A DNA stretch of 64,000 nucleotides from Promicromonospora sp. MEB111 (GCF_030209445.1 NZ_JARVSD010000008.1:186001-250000), one strand, 5' to 3'; counted from the stretch's first letter, positions 29,844 through 39,095 are shown. Program-made: numbers and translations. The notes: generated from the letters alone by a model not told the origin.

Positions 29844-31138
29844 GCGCCGACCACAAGACCACCCAGCTCGACGCGCCGCTGTCGGAGACGACGCGCACCG
29901 TCACGGTCGTGTCGTGGAAGACGGCGGGCGTGCTGCTCACCGTGACCGTGCTGTACGCGCTGCTGCTGCTCGCCGTGCCGCACTCGGGTGACACCCGGTT
30001 CCTGCTGTCCCAGCGCGGCGACTTCTTCCAGATCCCGGTGATCGTGGTGCCCGCGACGGTGTTCGCGTGGGGGTGCGGCGCGGTGATGCTGGCGGTGACC
30101 GCCGTCGCCTTCGCGCTCACGGCGCGCGGGCGCCGGACGTCGCTCTGGCTCGTCGTGCTCTACTCCCTGGCCGGCCTGCTCGGCTTCCTGGCCTGGGCCG
30201 GCGCGGGCAGCCCCCGCGACCTGTCGATCGTGGGCCTGCTCGGCGGCGCCGTGCTGTGGTCCGTGCCGTTCGTCTACGGCGCGCTGGGCGGCGTGATCGG
30301 CGAGCGCGCGGGCGTGGTCAACATCGCGATCGAGGCGCAGCTGCTCGGCGCGGCGTTCACGGCGGCGATCGTCTCCTCGATCACGAACAGCGCGGTGGCC
30401 GGGCTGGTCGCGGCCCTGTTCGCGGGCGCGCTCGTGGCGCTGGTCCTCGGCGTGTTCGCCATCACGTACCACGTGAACCAGGTGATCGTCGGTGTCGTGC
30501 TGAACGTGCTGGTGGTCGGGCTGACCAGCTTCCTGTACTCGCAGGTGCTGGTGCCCAGCGCGGAGACGCTGAACTCGACCACGCGGTTCCAGTCCATCCC
30601 GATCCCGGTGCTGTCCGACATCCCCGTGATCGGCCCGGTGCTGTTCGACCAGCCGCTGCTCATCTACCTGATGTTCATCGCCGTGCCGACCGTCTGGTAC
30701 ACGCTGAACCGCACCCGCTGGGGCCTGCGGCTGCGTTCCGTGGGCGAGCACCCGAAGGCCGCCGACACCGTGGGCATCGACGTGGTGCGCACCCGGTACA
30801 ACGCCGTGCTCGTCGCCGGTGCCGTGGCGGGCCTGGGTGGCGCGTTCTACACCACCGTCCAGCTCAGCCAGTTCGGCGAGAACATGACCGGGGGCGCGGG
30901 CTACATCGCCCTGGCCGCCGTCATCTTCGGCAAGTGGGACCCGGTGCGCGCCGCCTTCGCGGGCCTGCTGTTCGGCTTCGCGTCGAACCTGCAGAACGTG
31001 CTGTCCGTGGTCGGCTCGCCTGTGCCGAGCCAGTTCATGCTCATGATCCCGTACATCGTCACCCTGCTCGCCGTCGCGGGCCTCGTCGGGCGCTCGCGCC
31101 CGCCGGCCGCGTCGGGCGAGCCGTACGTCAAGGGGTGA
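29840..31138 (+). CDS. Nucleoside ABC transporter permease 2
   Basis: 432-aa partner of the previous permease, same family. Motifs include 'GGVIGERAGVVNIAIEAQLL', 'ITYHVNQVIVGVVLNVLVVG' and 'GLRLRSVGEHPKAADTVGID'. An N-terminal extension adds about four hydrophobic segments before the family core at residue ~135, which is longer than a minimal permease. The GTG start has AAGGAGG upstream, inside the previous gene, and overlaps its stop. cdd follows after two bases. Confidence 0.92.
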   Translation: MSADHKTTQLDAPLSETTRTVTVVSWKTAGVLLTVTVLYALLLLAVPHSGDTRFLLSQRGDFFQIPVIVVPATVFAWGCGAVMLAVTAVAFALTARGRRTSLWLVVLYSLAGLLGFLAWAGAGSPRDLSIVGLLGGAVLWSVPFVYGALGGVIGERAGVVNIAIEAQLLGAAFTAAIVSSITNSAVAGLVAALFAGALVALVLGVFAITYHVNQVIVGVVLNVLVVGLTSFLYSQVLVPSAETLNSTTRFQSIPIPVLSDIPVIGPVLFDQPLLIYLMFIAVPTVWYTLNRTRWGLRLRSVGEHPKAADTVGIDVVRTRYNAVLVAGAVAGLGGAFYTTVQLSQFGENMTGGAGYIALAAVIFGKWDPVRAAFAGLLFGFASNLQNVLSVVGSPVPSQFMLMIPYIVTLLAVAGLVGRSRPPAASGEPYVKG

Positions 31139-31140
31139 GG

Positions 31141-31587
31141 ATGGTGGACGTGAGCTCTGTGGAACAGGTGCGCCCGGACGGCGCCGTGGACTGGGACGGC
31201 CTGCGGGCCGCGGCCCGCGACGCGGTCGGCAAGGCCTATGCGCCCTACTCGGAATTCAAGGTCGGCGCGGCGGCCTACGCCGCCGACGGCCGCCTCCTGA
31301 CCGGCGCGAACATCGAGAACGCGGCGTACGGGGTCACCCTGTGCGCCGAGTGCTCGCTGGTCAGCGCCCTGATCATGTCGGGCGGCGGGCGGCTGGCCGC
31401 GTTCACCTGCGTGAACGCGCTCGGCGAGACGATCATGCCGTGCGGCCGGTGCCGGCAGCTCCTGTGGGAGCACGGCGGCGCCGAGCTGCTGGTGGACACC
31501 CCGCTGGGCATCGTGCCGATGACGGAAGTACTGCCCCAGGCCTTCGGGCCGGGCGACCTGGACCACGTGCGGGAGGCAACCCGATGA
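31141..31587 (+). CDS. cdd: Cytidine deaminase
   Basis: 148-aa zinc enzyme that converts cytidine and deoxycytidine to uridine and deoxyuridine. The zinc site is 'NIENAAYGVTLCAECSLVSA' (Cys-Ala-Glu, with the Glu as proton shuttle) and 'MPCGRCRQLLWEHGG', the homotetrameric class with Cys ligands. 'YAPYSEFKVGAAAYAADGR' is the substrate-binding start. The ATG at 31141 follows GGGGTGAGG and lies two bases after the permease stop. It supplies uridines to the phosphorylase encoded next. Confidence 0.96.
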   Translation: MVDVSSVEQVRPDGAVDWDGLRAAARDAVGKAYAPYSEFKVGAAAYAADGRLLTGANIENAAYGVTLCAECSLVSALIMSGGGRLAAFTCVNALGETIMPCGRCRQLLWEHGGAELLVDTPLGIVPMTEVLPQAFGPGDLDHVREATR

Positions 31588-32966
31588 CCGAGCCGTTCGA
31601 CGCCGTCGACCTGATCCGGGTCAAGCGCGACAACACGGAGTCGCTGACCGACGCCCAAATCGACTGGCTGGTGGACGCCTACACGCGCGGCGCCGTGGCC
31701 GACGAGCAGATGTCCGCGATGACCATGGCGATCCTGCTCAACGGGATGACCCGGCAGGAGATCTCCCGGTGGACCGCCGCGATGATCCGGTCCGGCGAGC
31801 GCATGTCGTTCTCCGCGCTCTCCCGGCCCACGGCGGACAAGCACTCCACCGGCGGCGTGGGCGACAAGATCACGCTGCCCCTGGCACCCCTGGTCGCGGT
31901 GTTCGACGTCGCAGTGCCGCAGCTGTCGGGCCGGGGCCTCGGCCACACGGGCGGCACCCTGGACAAGCTGGAGGCCATCCCGGGCTGGCGGGCCTCGCTG
32001 ACCAACGACGAGATGATGGCCCAGCTCGACTCCGTGGGCGCCGTCATCTGCGCCGCGGGCGCCGGCCTCGCCCCGGCGGACAAGAAGCTGTACGCGCTGC
32101 GGGACGTCACCGCGACCGTCGAGGCGATCCCGCTCATCGCGAGCTCGATCATGTCCAAGAAGATCGCCGAGGGCACCGGCGCGCTGGTGCTCGACGTCAA
32201 GGTCGGCTCCGGCGCCTTCATGAAGACCCTGGACAGCGCGCGCGAGCTCGCGCGCACCATGGTGGACCTCGGGACCGACGCCGGGGTGCGCACCGTCGCC
32301 CTGGTCACGGACATGTCCGTGCCGCTCGGGCTGACCGCCGGCAACGCCCTGGAGGTGCGCGAGTCGCTGGAGGTGCTGTCGGGCGGCGGCCCGTCCGACG
32401 TCGTCGACCTGACCGTGGCCCTCGCCGTGGAGATGCTCGCCGCGGCGGACCGGCCCCGGTCGGAGGACGACGTGCGGGCCGCGCTGGCCGACGGCCGTGC
32501 CATGGACAAGTGGCGGGCCATGATCGCCGCGCAGGGTGGTGACGTGGACGCGCCGCTGCCGGTCGCGAAGGAGACCGAGACGGTGGTGGCGCCCGAGTCC
32601 GGCGTGCTCACCTCGCTGGACGCGTACGCGGTGGGCGTGGCGGTCCGGCGCCTGGGCGCGGGCCGGGCCCGCAAGGAGGACGAGGTCCAGGCGGCGGCCG
32701 GTATCGAGATCCACGTGAAGCCGGGTGAGGAGGTGACGGCCGGGCAGCCCCTGCTGACCCTCCACACCGACACGCCCGAGCGGTTCGCCCGGGCCCGCGA
32801 GGCCCTGGACGGCGGATGGTCCGTGGACCCGGCCGGCAACGGCGTGCTGGGCGGGGCCCTCGGGGGTGCCGCCGGCGCGCTGGCGAGCCTGGACATGGGG
32901 GCCGGCGCCCTGGTCGGCGCGGCCCTGGCGTCCGGGGGATCGGTGGTGCTCGACCGCATCGTCTGA
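31584..32966 (+). CDS. deoA: Thymidine/pyrimidine-nucleoside phosphorylase
   Basis: 460-aa enzyme that splits thymidine or deoxyuridine with phosphate into base and deoxyribose 1-phosphate. Diagnostic sequence: 'SGRGLGHTGGTLDKLEAIPG' near residue 115 (the family signature) and the phosphate-binding 'DKHSTGGVGDKITLPLAPLV'. The C-terminal ~100 residues form the usual beta-rich PYNP domain. The length is slightly above E. coli DeoA (440). The ATG overlaps the cdd stop (ATGA). Next to it 32967-33061 has only a weak GGTGGG/CCCACC repeat. Confidence 0.95.
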   Translation: MTEPFDAVDLIRVKRDNTESLTDAQIDWLVDAYTRGAVADEQMSAMTMAILLNGMTRQEISRWTAAMIRSGERMSFSALSRPTADKHSTGGVGDKITLPLAPLVAVFDVAVPQLSGRGLGHTGGTLDKLEAIPGWRASLTNDEMMAQLDSVGAVICAAGAGLAPADKKLYALRDVTATVEAIPLIASSIMSKKIAEGTGALVLDVKVGSGAFMKTLDSARELARTMVDLGTDAGVRTVALVTDMSVPLGLTAGNALEVRESLEVLSGGGPSDVVDLTVALAVEMLAAADRPRSEDDVRAALADGRAMDKWRAMIAAQGGDVDAPLPVAKETETVVAPESGVLTSLDAYAVGVAVRRLGAGRARKEDEVQAAAGIEIHVKPGEEVTAGQPLLTLHTDTPERFARAREALDGGWSVDPAGNGVLGGALGGAAGALASLDMGAGALVGAALASGGSVVLDRIV

Positions 32967-33048
32967 GGTGGGAGGCGGTTTTCACCCACCGGAAGAGGTC
33001 GCCCTGCTTCCCCAGCGTGGCGAACCGGCGAGTCGCCCGAGCGCGGCT

Positions 33049-33054
33049 TAGCCT
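33049..33054 (+). promoter_or_regulatory. Leaderless -10 box for the C39-like gene
   Basis: TAGCCT lies 7 bases before the GTG at 33062; no ribosome-binding site is present. Confidence 0.5.
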
Positions 33055-33061
33055 GACGAGC

Positions 33062-33979
33062 GTGCAGTCGACATTGCGCCTTTCGTCCCTGCTCGGTGCG
33101 ATGCGTGCATTCGCCGGGCCCGTACCCGCGCCGCCGCCGCGGGGTCGCTTCGAGCGCCCGGCGATCCCGGACGACGTCGAGCGCCGCCTCGAGTCGGTGA
33201 CCTCCCGCGCCCGGCGGTCCGTCCTGGACCCGCTGGGGCGCGAGCGCGGCACCGGGACCGTCGGCTTCCCCCGGCGGCTGAACCTCCCGTCGCTCGACGG
33301 CGACACCGCCGCCGCCGTGCAGGTCGACGAGACCACGTGCGGGTCGGCCGTGCTCGCGATGCTCGGTCTGGCCGGCGACCCGCGGGCGGCCCTGCGGATC
33401 GCCGGCGACGACCCCGCGGCACGGTTCGTGCGGCTGCAGCACGCCGTCCAGGCGGCCACGAACCGGCACGGGCTGGTCGTGGCGGGCTGGCCGCGCACCT
33501 ACGGCACGCCCCCGTGGGGCGCCGCGCGGTTCGCCAGCTACGGCGGCGTGCGCTACACCCACCGGGTCGCGGGCTCCCGCGGGCTGCTGGAGGCGGCGGT
33601 CGCCGCCGCCCGCGCGGGCATCCCGGTGCCCCTGTACACGGGCGGCGACGTGACGAGCGGGTGGGACGCCGCCGTCCCGCGCCACGTGGTGCTGCTCACC
33701 CTGGCCGACGGCGAGGGGACCGAGGGCAACGCGGTGATCTACGAGCCGTCCGGTGCAGGCCTGCACACCGTCCCGGTCGCCGTGCTGCTCGACCCGCCGC
33801 CCGCCCCGTCGCGGGAGGCCGAGACGCAGCAGACCACGGGGGAACGCACCGCGGCGCGCGTGCGCAAGGCGCTCACCGCGGCGCTCGGCGGCTGGCCGCA
33901 CGTGACCTGGGTGGTGCTGCCGGAGCGCGCGGGCCGGTGGCAGGGCGGCGGCACCGGGGCGACGATGGAAGCCCACTGA
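33062..33979 (+). CDS. C39-like cysteine-peptidase-fold protein of unknown function
   Basis: 305 aa, no signal peptide or membrane segment. I do not recognise a named family, but the order of motifs suggests the C39-like papain fold: nucleophile region 'VQVDETTCGSAVLAMLGLAG' near residue 83, a histidine in 'AAVPRHVVLLTLAD' near residue 215, and 'VIYEPSGAGLHTV', where C39_2 proteins have a YDP/YEP motif. It could be a peptidase, an isopeptidase or an inactive relative. It lies inside the nucleoside-salvage cluster, between deoA and the small acidic gene, but has its own leaderless promoter box. The start is the GTG at 33062, although the frame extends far upstream into deoA. Confidence 0.6.
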   Translation: MQSTLRLSSLLGAMRAFAGPVPAPPPRGRFERPAIPDDVERRLESVTSRARRSVLDPLGRERGTGTVGFPRRLNLPSLDGDTAAAVQVDETTCGSAVLAMLGLAGDPRAALRIAGDDPAARFVRLQHAVQAATNRHGLVVAGWPRTYGTPPWGAARFASYGGVRYTHRVAGSRGLLEAAVAAARAGIPVPLYTGGDVTSGWDAAVPRHVVLLTLADGEGTEGNAVIYEPSGAGLHTVPVAVLLDPPPAPSREAETQQTTGERTAARVRKALTAALGGWPHVTWVVLPERAGRWQGGGTGATMEAH

Positions 33980-34021
33980 CGGGCCGTCCCTGACGGGCGG
34001 CCCGCCGACGAGGAGGCCCCG

Positions 34022-34231
34022 ATGAGCACGCTGCCCGGTCCCGACTCGTGGCGTGACGCCGGCCTGGACCCGCCCCGGGACGCCGACGTCGACACCACGC
34101 ACGAGCCCGACGAGTACGTCCCGGACGCGCCCCGCCCGGACAGCGACGGCGACGCCGACGAGGCCGACGTCGTCCAGCAGGCCCTCGACGCCCTCGCGGA
34201 CGTGGACGACGAGAGCCCCGGCGCCGGCTGA
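34022..34231 (+). CDS. Small acidic hypothetical protein
   Basis: 69 aa, strongly acidic and Asp/Pro-rich, without Cys or membrane segments, probably disordered except for a short helix near the end ('DEADVVQQALDALADVDD'). AGGAGG at 34011-34016, five bases before the ATG, is one of the best ribosome-binding sites in the window and fixes the frame; a competing frame at 34053-34256 lacks one. It follows the C39-like gene by 42 bases and is probably co-transcribed with it. A possible role as partner or inhibitor of that protein is speculation. Confidence 0.6.
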   Translation: MSTLPGPDSWRDAGLDPPRDADVDTTHEPDEYVPDAPRPDSDGDADEADVVQQALDALADVDDESPGAG

Positions 34232-34253
34232 CGCCGGTGTCGGTGCCGGACGG

Positions 34254-34259
34254 TAGGTT
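34254..34259 (+). promoter_or_regulatory. Leaderless -10 box for add
   Basis: TAGGTT lies 6 bases before the ATG at 34266; no ribosome-binding site is present. Confidence 0.6.
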
Positions 34260-34265
34260 GTCAGC

Positions 34266-35423
34266 ATGACCACGCAAGACCACGGGGCGCGCCCCGGCGA
34301 GGCGCTGATCCGCGCCCTGCCCAAGGTAGTGCTCCACGACCACCTCGACGGGGGCCTGCGGCCACAGACCGTCCTCGAGCTCGCGGACGCCGCCGGGCAC
34401 GAGCTGCCCGCGGCCGACGCCGACTCCCTCGCCGCCTGGTTCCGCGACGCGGCCGACTCGGGCACGCTGGTGCGCTACCTCGAGACCTTCGAGCACACCA
34501 TCGCCGTCATGCAGACGGCCGACGACCTGGCCCGGGTCGCCCGCGAGGCGGTGCTGGACCTCGCCGCCGACGGTGTCGTGTACGCCGAGCAGCGCTGGGC
34601 GCCCGAGCAGCACCTGAGAGGCGGGCTGTCGCTCGGCGAGGCCGTCGAGGCGGTGCAGGCCGGCATCGACGACGGCATCGCGGCCGCCGCGGCCGGTGGC
34701 CACATCATCCGCGTCGGCCAGCTCGTCGGCGCGATGCGGCAGGCCGACCGCTGGCAGGAGGTCGCCGACCTCGCCGTCACCTACCGGGACCGCGGCGTGG
34801 TCGGGTTCGACATCGCGGGACCCGAGGACGGGTTCCTGCCGTCGCGGCACCTCGGGATCTGGCGCTTCCTCGCCGAGCACGACGTCCCCGTGACCATCCA
34901 CGCCGGAGAGGCCGCCGGCCTGGACTCCATCGGGCAGGCCGTGCACCTCGGGCAGGCGGACCGCCTGGGCCACGGGGCCCGGATCATCGACGACATCGCC
35001 TTCGTGTCCGACGGCGACCACGACTCGTCCGACGGCGCGCTCTCGGCCGACGGCCGCGGCGGCTCGGCCGACCTCGGCCGGCTCGCGCACTGGGTGCGCG
35101 ACCACCAGATCCCGCTCGAGCTGTGCCCCGTGTCGAACCTGCAGACGGGCGTGGCCGAGTCGATCGCGACGCACCCGATCACGCGCCTCAAGGAGCTGGA
35201 CTTCGCCGTCACGCTCAACACGGACAACCGCCTCATGTCGCGCACGTCGATGACGCACGAGATGAAGCTGCTCGTCGACGAGGCCGGCTGGACGATCGAC
35301 GACCTCGTCGACGTGACCGTCACCGCCGCCTGGGGTGCCTTCATGCACCACGACGAGCGCCGCGACCTGGTCGACCAGGTCATCATGCCCGGATTCCAGA
35401 AAGTCGAAGGTGCCCTCGTATGA
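34266..35423 (+). CDS. add: Adenosine deaminase
   Basis: 385-aa zinc hydrolase that converts adenosine and deoxyadenosine to inosine and deoxyinosine. Zinc ligands are in '[13 protein letters not shown]' (His-x-His), '[14 protein letters not shown]' (His with catalytic Glu region) and '[14 protein letters not shown]' (Asp). '[17 protein letters not shown]' is the usual late motif. It is slightly longer than E. coli Add (333), with a low-complexity Asp/Ser-rich insertion around residue 245 ('[18 protein letters not shown]'). The stop overlaps deoC (ATGA). Confidence 0.95.
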   Translation: MTTQDHGARPGEALIRALPKVVLHDHLDGGLRPQTVLELADAAGHELPAADADSLAAWFRDAADSGTLVRYLETFEHTIAVMQTADDLARVAREAVLDLAADGVVYAEQRWAPEQHLRGGLSLGEAVEAVQAGIDDGIAAAAAGGHIIRVGQLVGAMRQADRWQEVADLAVTYRDRGVVGFDIAGPEDGFLPSRHLGIWRFLAEHDVPVTIHAGEAAGLDSIGQAVHLGQADRLGHGARIIDDIAFVSDGDHDSSDGALSADGRGGSADLGRLAHWVRDHQIPLELCPVSNLQTGVAESIATHPITRLKELDFAVTLNTDNRLMSRTSMTHEMKLLVDEAGWTIDDLVDVTVTAAWGAFMHHDERRDLVDQVIMPGFQKVEGALV

Positions 35424-36172
35424 CCGCACAGACCCACGCGCCGCAGCCCGCCGGGGTACCGCGCGACAAGGCGGCCCTCGCCGCGTTCGTCGACCACACC
35501 CTGCTCAAGCCGGAGACCATGGCGGCCGACGTCGCGGCGCTCGTCGAGGAGGGCGCCGGGCTCGGCGTCTACTCGGTGTGCGTCTCGCCGTCGTTCGTGT
35601 CGCTCGCGGTCGAGGTCGCCGCCGGGCGCCTCGCCGTCGCGACGGTGTGCGGGTTCCCGTCCGGCAAGCACATGACCGACGTGAAGGCGTTCGAGGCAGC
35701 CCGCGCCGTGGCCGACGACGCCGACGAGGTCGACATGGTGATCGACGTCGGCACCGCGCGCGCCGGCCGGTTCGACGTGGTGGAGGCCGACATCGCCGCG
35801 GTCCGCGGGGCCGTGCAGCCCGGCCGCATCCTCAAGGTCATCATCGAGTCGGCCGCCCTCACCGACGAGCAGATCGTGGGCGCGTGCAAGGCGGCCGAGG
35901 CCGCCGGCGCCGACTTCGTCAAGACCTCCACGGGCTTCCACCCGGCCGGCGGAGCCTCGGTCCACGCCGTCTCGCTCATGGCGCGGACCGTGGGCGCTGC
36001 GGGCGGCGGACGGCTCGGGGTCAAGGCCTCGGGCGGCATCCGGGACCTCGACACCGCGCTCGCGATGATCGAGGCGGGCGCCACCCGCCTGGGCCTGTCG
36101 GGCACGGCCTCGGTCCTGGCGGGCTTCGACAAGGACGCCCCGGTCACCGCACCCACCCCAACCGACTACTGA
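35420..36172 (+). CDS. deoC: Deoxyribose-phosphate aldolase
   Basis: 250-aa class I aldolase that cleaves 2-deoxyribose 5-phosphate to glyceraldehyde 3-phosphate and acetaldehyde, draining deoxyribose from DeoA products into glycolysis. '[11 protein letters not shown]' near residue 24 opens the barrel. The Schiff-base Lys lies in '[17 protein letters not shown]' and a second Lys in '[11 protein letters not shown]'. The ATG overlaps the add stop. It is the last gene of the cluster, immediately before a strong terminator. Confidence 0.96.
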   Translation: MTAQTHAPQPAGVPRDKAALAAFVDHTLLKPETMAADVAALVEEGAGLGVYSVCVSPSFVSLAVEVAAGRLAVATVCGFPSGKHMTDVKAFEAARAVADDADEVDMVIDVGTARAGRFDVVEADIAAVRGAVQPGRILKVIIESAALTDEQIVGACKAAEAAGADFVKTSTGFHPAGGASVHAVSLMARTVGAAGGGRLGVKASGGIRDLDTALAMIEAGATRLGLSGTASVLAGFDKDAPVTAPTPTDY

Positions 36173-36173
36173 T

Positions 36174-36236
36174 CGTTGAGTGCTGGATATTCGCCTTTTT
36201 TCGTGTGCCAGAAGGGCGAATATCCAGCACTCAACG
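36174..36236. terminator. Bidirectional terminator with a 22-bp perfect stem
   Basis: 36174-36195 and 36215-36236 are exact reverse complements. The loop includes a run of six T on the plus strand (36196-36201), and the stem can extend by a few G-U/A-U pairs. It lies 2 bases after the deoC stop and 12 bases before the end of the minus-strand gene, so it serves both. The stem is unusually AT-containing for this genome. Confidence 0.85.
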
Positions 36237-36247
36237 TTGCCGGCGGG

Positions 36248-38974
36248 CTAGCGGCGGGCGGCCAGCCAGGTCTCCGCGGCCGTCCAGTGCTCCTTGAGCA
36301 GGATGTACCGGTCCTCGTGCCAGGGCTTGACCGGCCCGGCCCAGTGGATCAGCCCGGGCTCGGTGACGAGCTCCTGCGTGGGCCACGCGTTCCACCGGGC
36401 GTCCAGGACGCGGTAGCGCGACCCGGCGTAGGCGTTCAGCACGTCCTGGTCGTTGAGCCCGTACCGCTCCGCGTACGGCACGAACTCCGTGGTGAAGCCG
36501 TCGGCGCGCATGACCGCCAGGTCGAGCACCAGGATGCCCGCGTTGAAGCCCTGGTAGCCGTGCCGGTGCCGCTGCATCATGGCCCGCACCAGGTCGCGCG
36601 CGGCGCCCGGGTCGTGCTGGAGCAGTCGTGTGGACCGGATGACGTTCCCGACGCCGTGCCGGTAGTTGTACGAGATCGACGGGCGGGCCGCCAGCGGCGC
36701 GCCGCCGAGGTCGGTGTCGTACAGCTCGGCCACGTCCACCACGCACAGCGCGTCCAGGTCGTGGTAGAGCACGCGATCGAGGTGCGGCAGCAGGTCGGGC
36801 AGCAGCAGCCGGTCCATCGTGGCGACCGTGATGTGCTTGAGCATGCCGAGCACGGGCCCGTAGTCGATCCCGTCGCACGAGTACCACTCGAACGTGACCT
36901 CGGGGAACAGCGCGGCGAGCCGGGCGTGGTCGGCCGGCGTGTGGTCGCGCGTCAGCGCCACGACGCGCACCGGGCGGTCGGTGTGCCGCACCACCCCGGC
37001 CACCACCACCTCCATCTGGGAGCGCAGGTTGCCGTCGAGCGCCACCGCGATGTTCAGCGCCGCGCCCGTCCCGCCGCGGGGCGAGACGGCCTCCACGAGG
37101 GTCCGCGTGGCGCGCACCCCGGCGACGATGCCGGCCACGTCGCAGGTGCCGGGCGGCACCGCCACGGGTGTGGCGTGCACCGCCCGCGCCAGCTCGACCT
37201 CGGAGGCCACGGTGGCGGCCCAGGTCGCGTAGACCTCGTCGCGCGTGGCCCCGGCGAGGATCCTGGACATCGCGGGCGCGACGACGTCCCGGATGCGCCG
37301 CTGCATGGCGCGCCGGCCAGCCTCGTCGGCGTCGAGCAGGCCGGCGAAGCGGATGTCGGCGTCGTTCCGGGGCCGGAAGTCGACGTCGGCCCCGATGGAC
37401 CACGCGGGCAGGAAGGCGTGCAGGCGCGAGGTGACCACGTGTGAGTACCGGCTGCGGTAGGCGTCGAGCAGGTCGACGGCGTCGCGCACGTTGCGGGCGA
37501 AGGAGTTGCGGCGCACCTCGGGGTAGAGGTGCGTGACGGACTCGGCCGCGGCGTCGTGCTCCGGGACGGCCGTGTCCACGTACACGGCCGGGGCCCCGGC
37601 GGGCGCCGGCGTGAAGCCGGCCGGGAACACGGTGTCGACGGTGGTGGTGAGGCAGCCGCTGAAGAACGCCGGGACGCCGGCGTTGAGCAGCAGGTGCACG
37701 GTGGTCCAGTCCCGGCAGCCGATCGGCCCGTGGGCCCTGAGGTAGTCGACGGCGGTGGGCGTGAGCACGGCGTGCTTGTTGATGTGGAACGACACGAACA
37801 GCGGCTGCAGGTTCTCGTGGAACGGGAAGTCGAACCGCAGGTCGAACTGGCTGTGCATGTACCAGCCGTAGGCCAGCATCCACGTGTTCTCCGGCACGGC
37901 GTCCAGCCGCGACATGTCCCGCTGGACCAGGGTCAGGTCGACGTCGGCGCCGGGACCGGGCACGACGTGCTCGGGCCGCACGCGGCCGGCGAGGAGCCGG
38001 ACGGGCTCGGTGACGGCGGCGTCGCCGTGCAGGCGCAGGCCCTCGTGCCGCAGCAGGTGACCGAGGCTCGCGACGGTCTGGACCGTGTCGCCGATGTTGG
38101 TGGACGCCACGTTCTCGTCGGGCGCCTTGTAGTCGAGCACGGCGAACGACACGTGCCCGGCCGGGACCCGGGCCGGTGCGGCCGGCCGGTGCGCCTTCTC
38201 GATCCAGGGCGCCAGGTGGTCGATCGAGGCCTGGACCTGGTCGGTCAGGCCGGTCGCACGGCGGGCGGCGTCGAGGGCCTCGGCGGCCAGCGCGGCCTCG
38301 TCGGCGATGAACAGCAGCCGCGCGAGGTCGAGCAGCACCGGAGCGTCGGACACGATCCCGTGCCGCACCCACGTCGCCGCGGTGCGGGCCACGTCGGGGC
38401 TGGCCATGGCGATGCCCGCCCGGACGTACTCCGCCGGGGCGAGGCGGGCGGCGTCGTCCGGCCCGAGCTGGCGCAGCAGGTCCCAGGCGAGCTCGCGCAG
38501 GCCCACCCGCTGCGCGATCAGCGCGGCTCCGGCGACCCCGGCACGGCGCGTCTCGGGGTGCGCCATGAGCGAGTGGCAGAGCGACCGCCACTGGCCGGTG
38601 TCCAGGGTGCCGGCGGTGCGGATGGAGGTGGTGACGGCCTCGTCGACGGGCAGGCCGCGACGCAGGGCGGCGGTGACCACGGCGTCGCCGGAGAGGGGTT
38701 CGGGACGTTCCTGGAACGGGCGGTCGGCGGCGCGGTCCGGGGCGGACCACACCTCCCGCGGCTGGCGGCTGGGCTCCTTGGCCTGGGTCCAGGACTCCTG
38801 GTCGGGAGTCGGCACGGGCCGGGCCTCGGGTAACGGGCCCGGCTTGTCGGGATGCGGGTTGTACAGGGTCTCGGCGGTGGCGGTGAGCAGCGCCTCGGCG
38901 ATCATCTCGTCGGCGGCCGGGACCTGGTGCGCAGTCTCACCGGACGCGGCGAGACGGCGGCTTGCAGGGGACAT
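36248..38974 (-). CDS. Polysaccharide pyruvyltransferase-GT8 glycosyltransferase fusion
   Basis: 908 aa. After a ~270-residue N-terminal helical region of unknown role comes a domain (about residues 275-555) resembling polysaccharide pyruvyltransferases/CsaB: 'TNIGDTVQTVASLGHLLRHE' opens it and 'YSHVVTSRLHAFLPAWSIGA' (Arg-Leu-His) is the characteristic late motif. A GT8-type glycosyltransferase follows (about 638-908): 'NIAVALDGNLRSQMEVV', the DxD-containing 'RVLYHDLDALCVVDVAELYD', and 'GYQGFNAGILVLDLAVMR'. Together they could add a sugar and pyruvylate a cell-wall glycan. GAGGAG precedes the ATG. An 8-bp inverted repeat lies in its leader (38993-39017). No transporter or signal peptide is linked. 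Confidence 0.75.
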   Translation of the reverse strand: MSPASRRLAASGETAHQVPAADEMIAEALLTATAETLYNPHPDKPGPLPEARPVPTPDQESWTQAKEPSRQPREVWSAPDRAADRPFQERPEPLSGDAVVTAALRRGLPVDEAVTTSIRTAGTLDTGQWRSLCHSLMAHPETRRAGVAGAALIAQRVGLRELAWDLLRQLGPDDAARLAPAEYVRAGIAMASPDVARTAATWVRHGIVSDAPVLLDLARLLFIADEAALAAEALDAARRATGLTDQVQASIDHLAPWIEKAHRPAAPARVPAGHVSFAVLDYKAPDENVASTNIGDTVQTVASLGHLLRHEGLRLHGDAAVTEPVRLLAGRVRPEHVVPGPGADVDLTLVQRDMSRLDAVPENTWMLAYGWYMHSQFDLRFDFPFHENLQPLFVSFHINKHAVLTPTAVDYLRAHGPIGCRDWTTVHLLLNAGVPAFFSGCLTTTVDTVFPAGFTPAPAGAPAVYVDTAVPEHDAAAESVTHLYPEVRRNSFARNVRDAVDLLDAYRSRYSHVVTSRLHAFLPAWSIGADVDFRPRNDADIRFAGLLDADEAGRRAMQRRIRDVVAPAMSRILAGATRDEVYATWAATVASEVELARAVHATPVAVPPGTCDVAGIVAGVRATRTLVEAVSPRGGTGAALNIAVALDGNLRSQMEVVVAGVVRHTDRPVRVVALTRDHTPADHARLAALFPEVTFEWYSCDGIDYGPVLGMLKHITVATMDRLLLPDLLPHLDRVLYHDLDALCVVDVAELYDTDLGGAPLAARPSISYNYRHGVGNVIRSTRLLQHDPGAARDLVRAMMQRHRHGYQGFNAGILVLDLAVMRADGFTTEFVPYAERYGLNDQDVLNAYAGSRYRVLDARWNAWPTQELVTEPGLIHWAGPVKPWHEDRYILLKEHWTAAETWLAARR

Positions 38975-38992
38975 GAAGACTCCTCGTGGGGT

Positions 38993-39017
38993 CGACGGTT
39001 GAGCAGGAGAACCGTCG
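38993..39017. repeat. Inverted repeat in the divergent region upstream of the pyruvyltransferase-GT8 gene
   Basis: CGACGGTT and AACCGTCG (8 bp, perfect) flank a 9-base spacer, 19 to 43 bases upstream of the minus-strand ATG. It may be an operator or an RNA hairpin in the leader. Confidence 0.4.
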
Positions 39018-39089
39018 TACCGGCCTGTGCACGGAGCCGACGGTGGCCAGAGCGTAGTGCCCTCCGGTTACGCCCCGACGACGACTGGG

Positions 39090-39095
39090 TAGGCT
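39090..39095 (+). promoter_or_regulatory. Leaderless -10 box for the DUF402 gene
   Basis: TAGGCT lies 7 bases before the ATG at 39103; no ribosome-binding site is present. Confidence 0.6.

Noticed and set aside
34053-34256. Alternative 67-codon frame overlapping the small acidic gene.
   Set aside because: It has no ribosome-binding site, and its Thr/Ser/Arg/Pro composition is that of a shifted frame; the 34022 start has AGGAGG.
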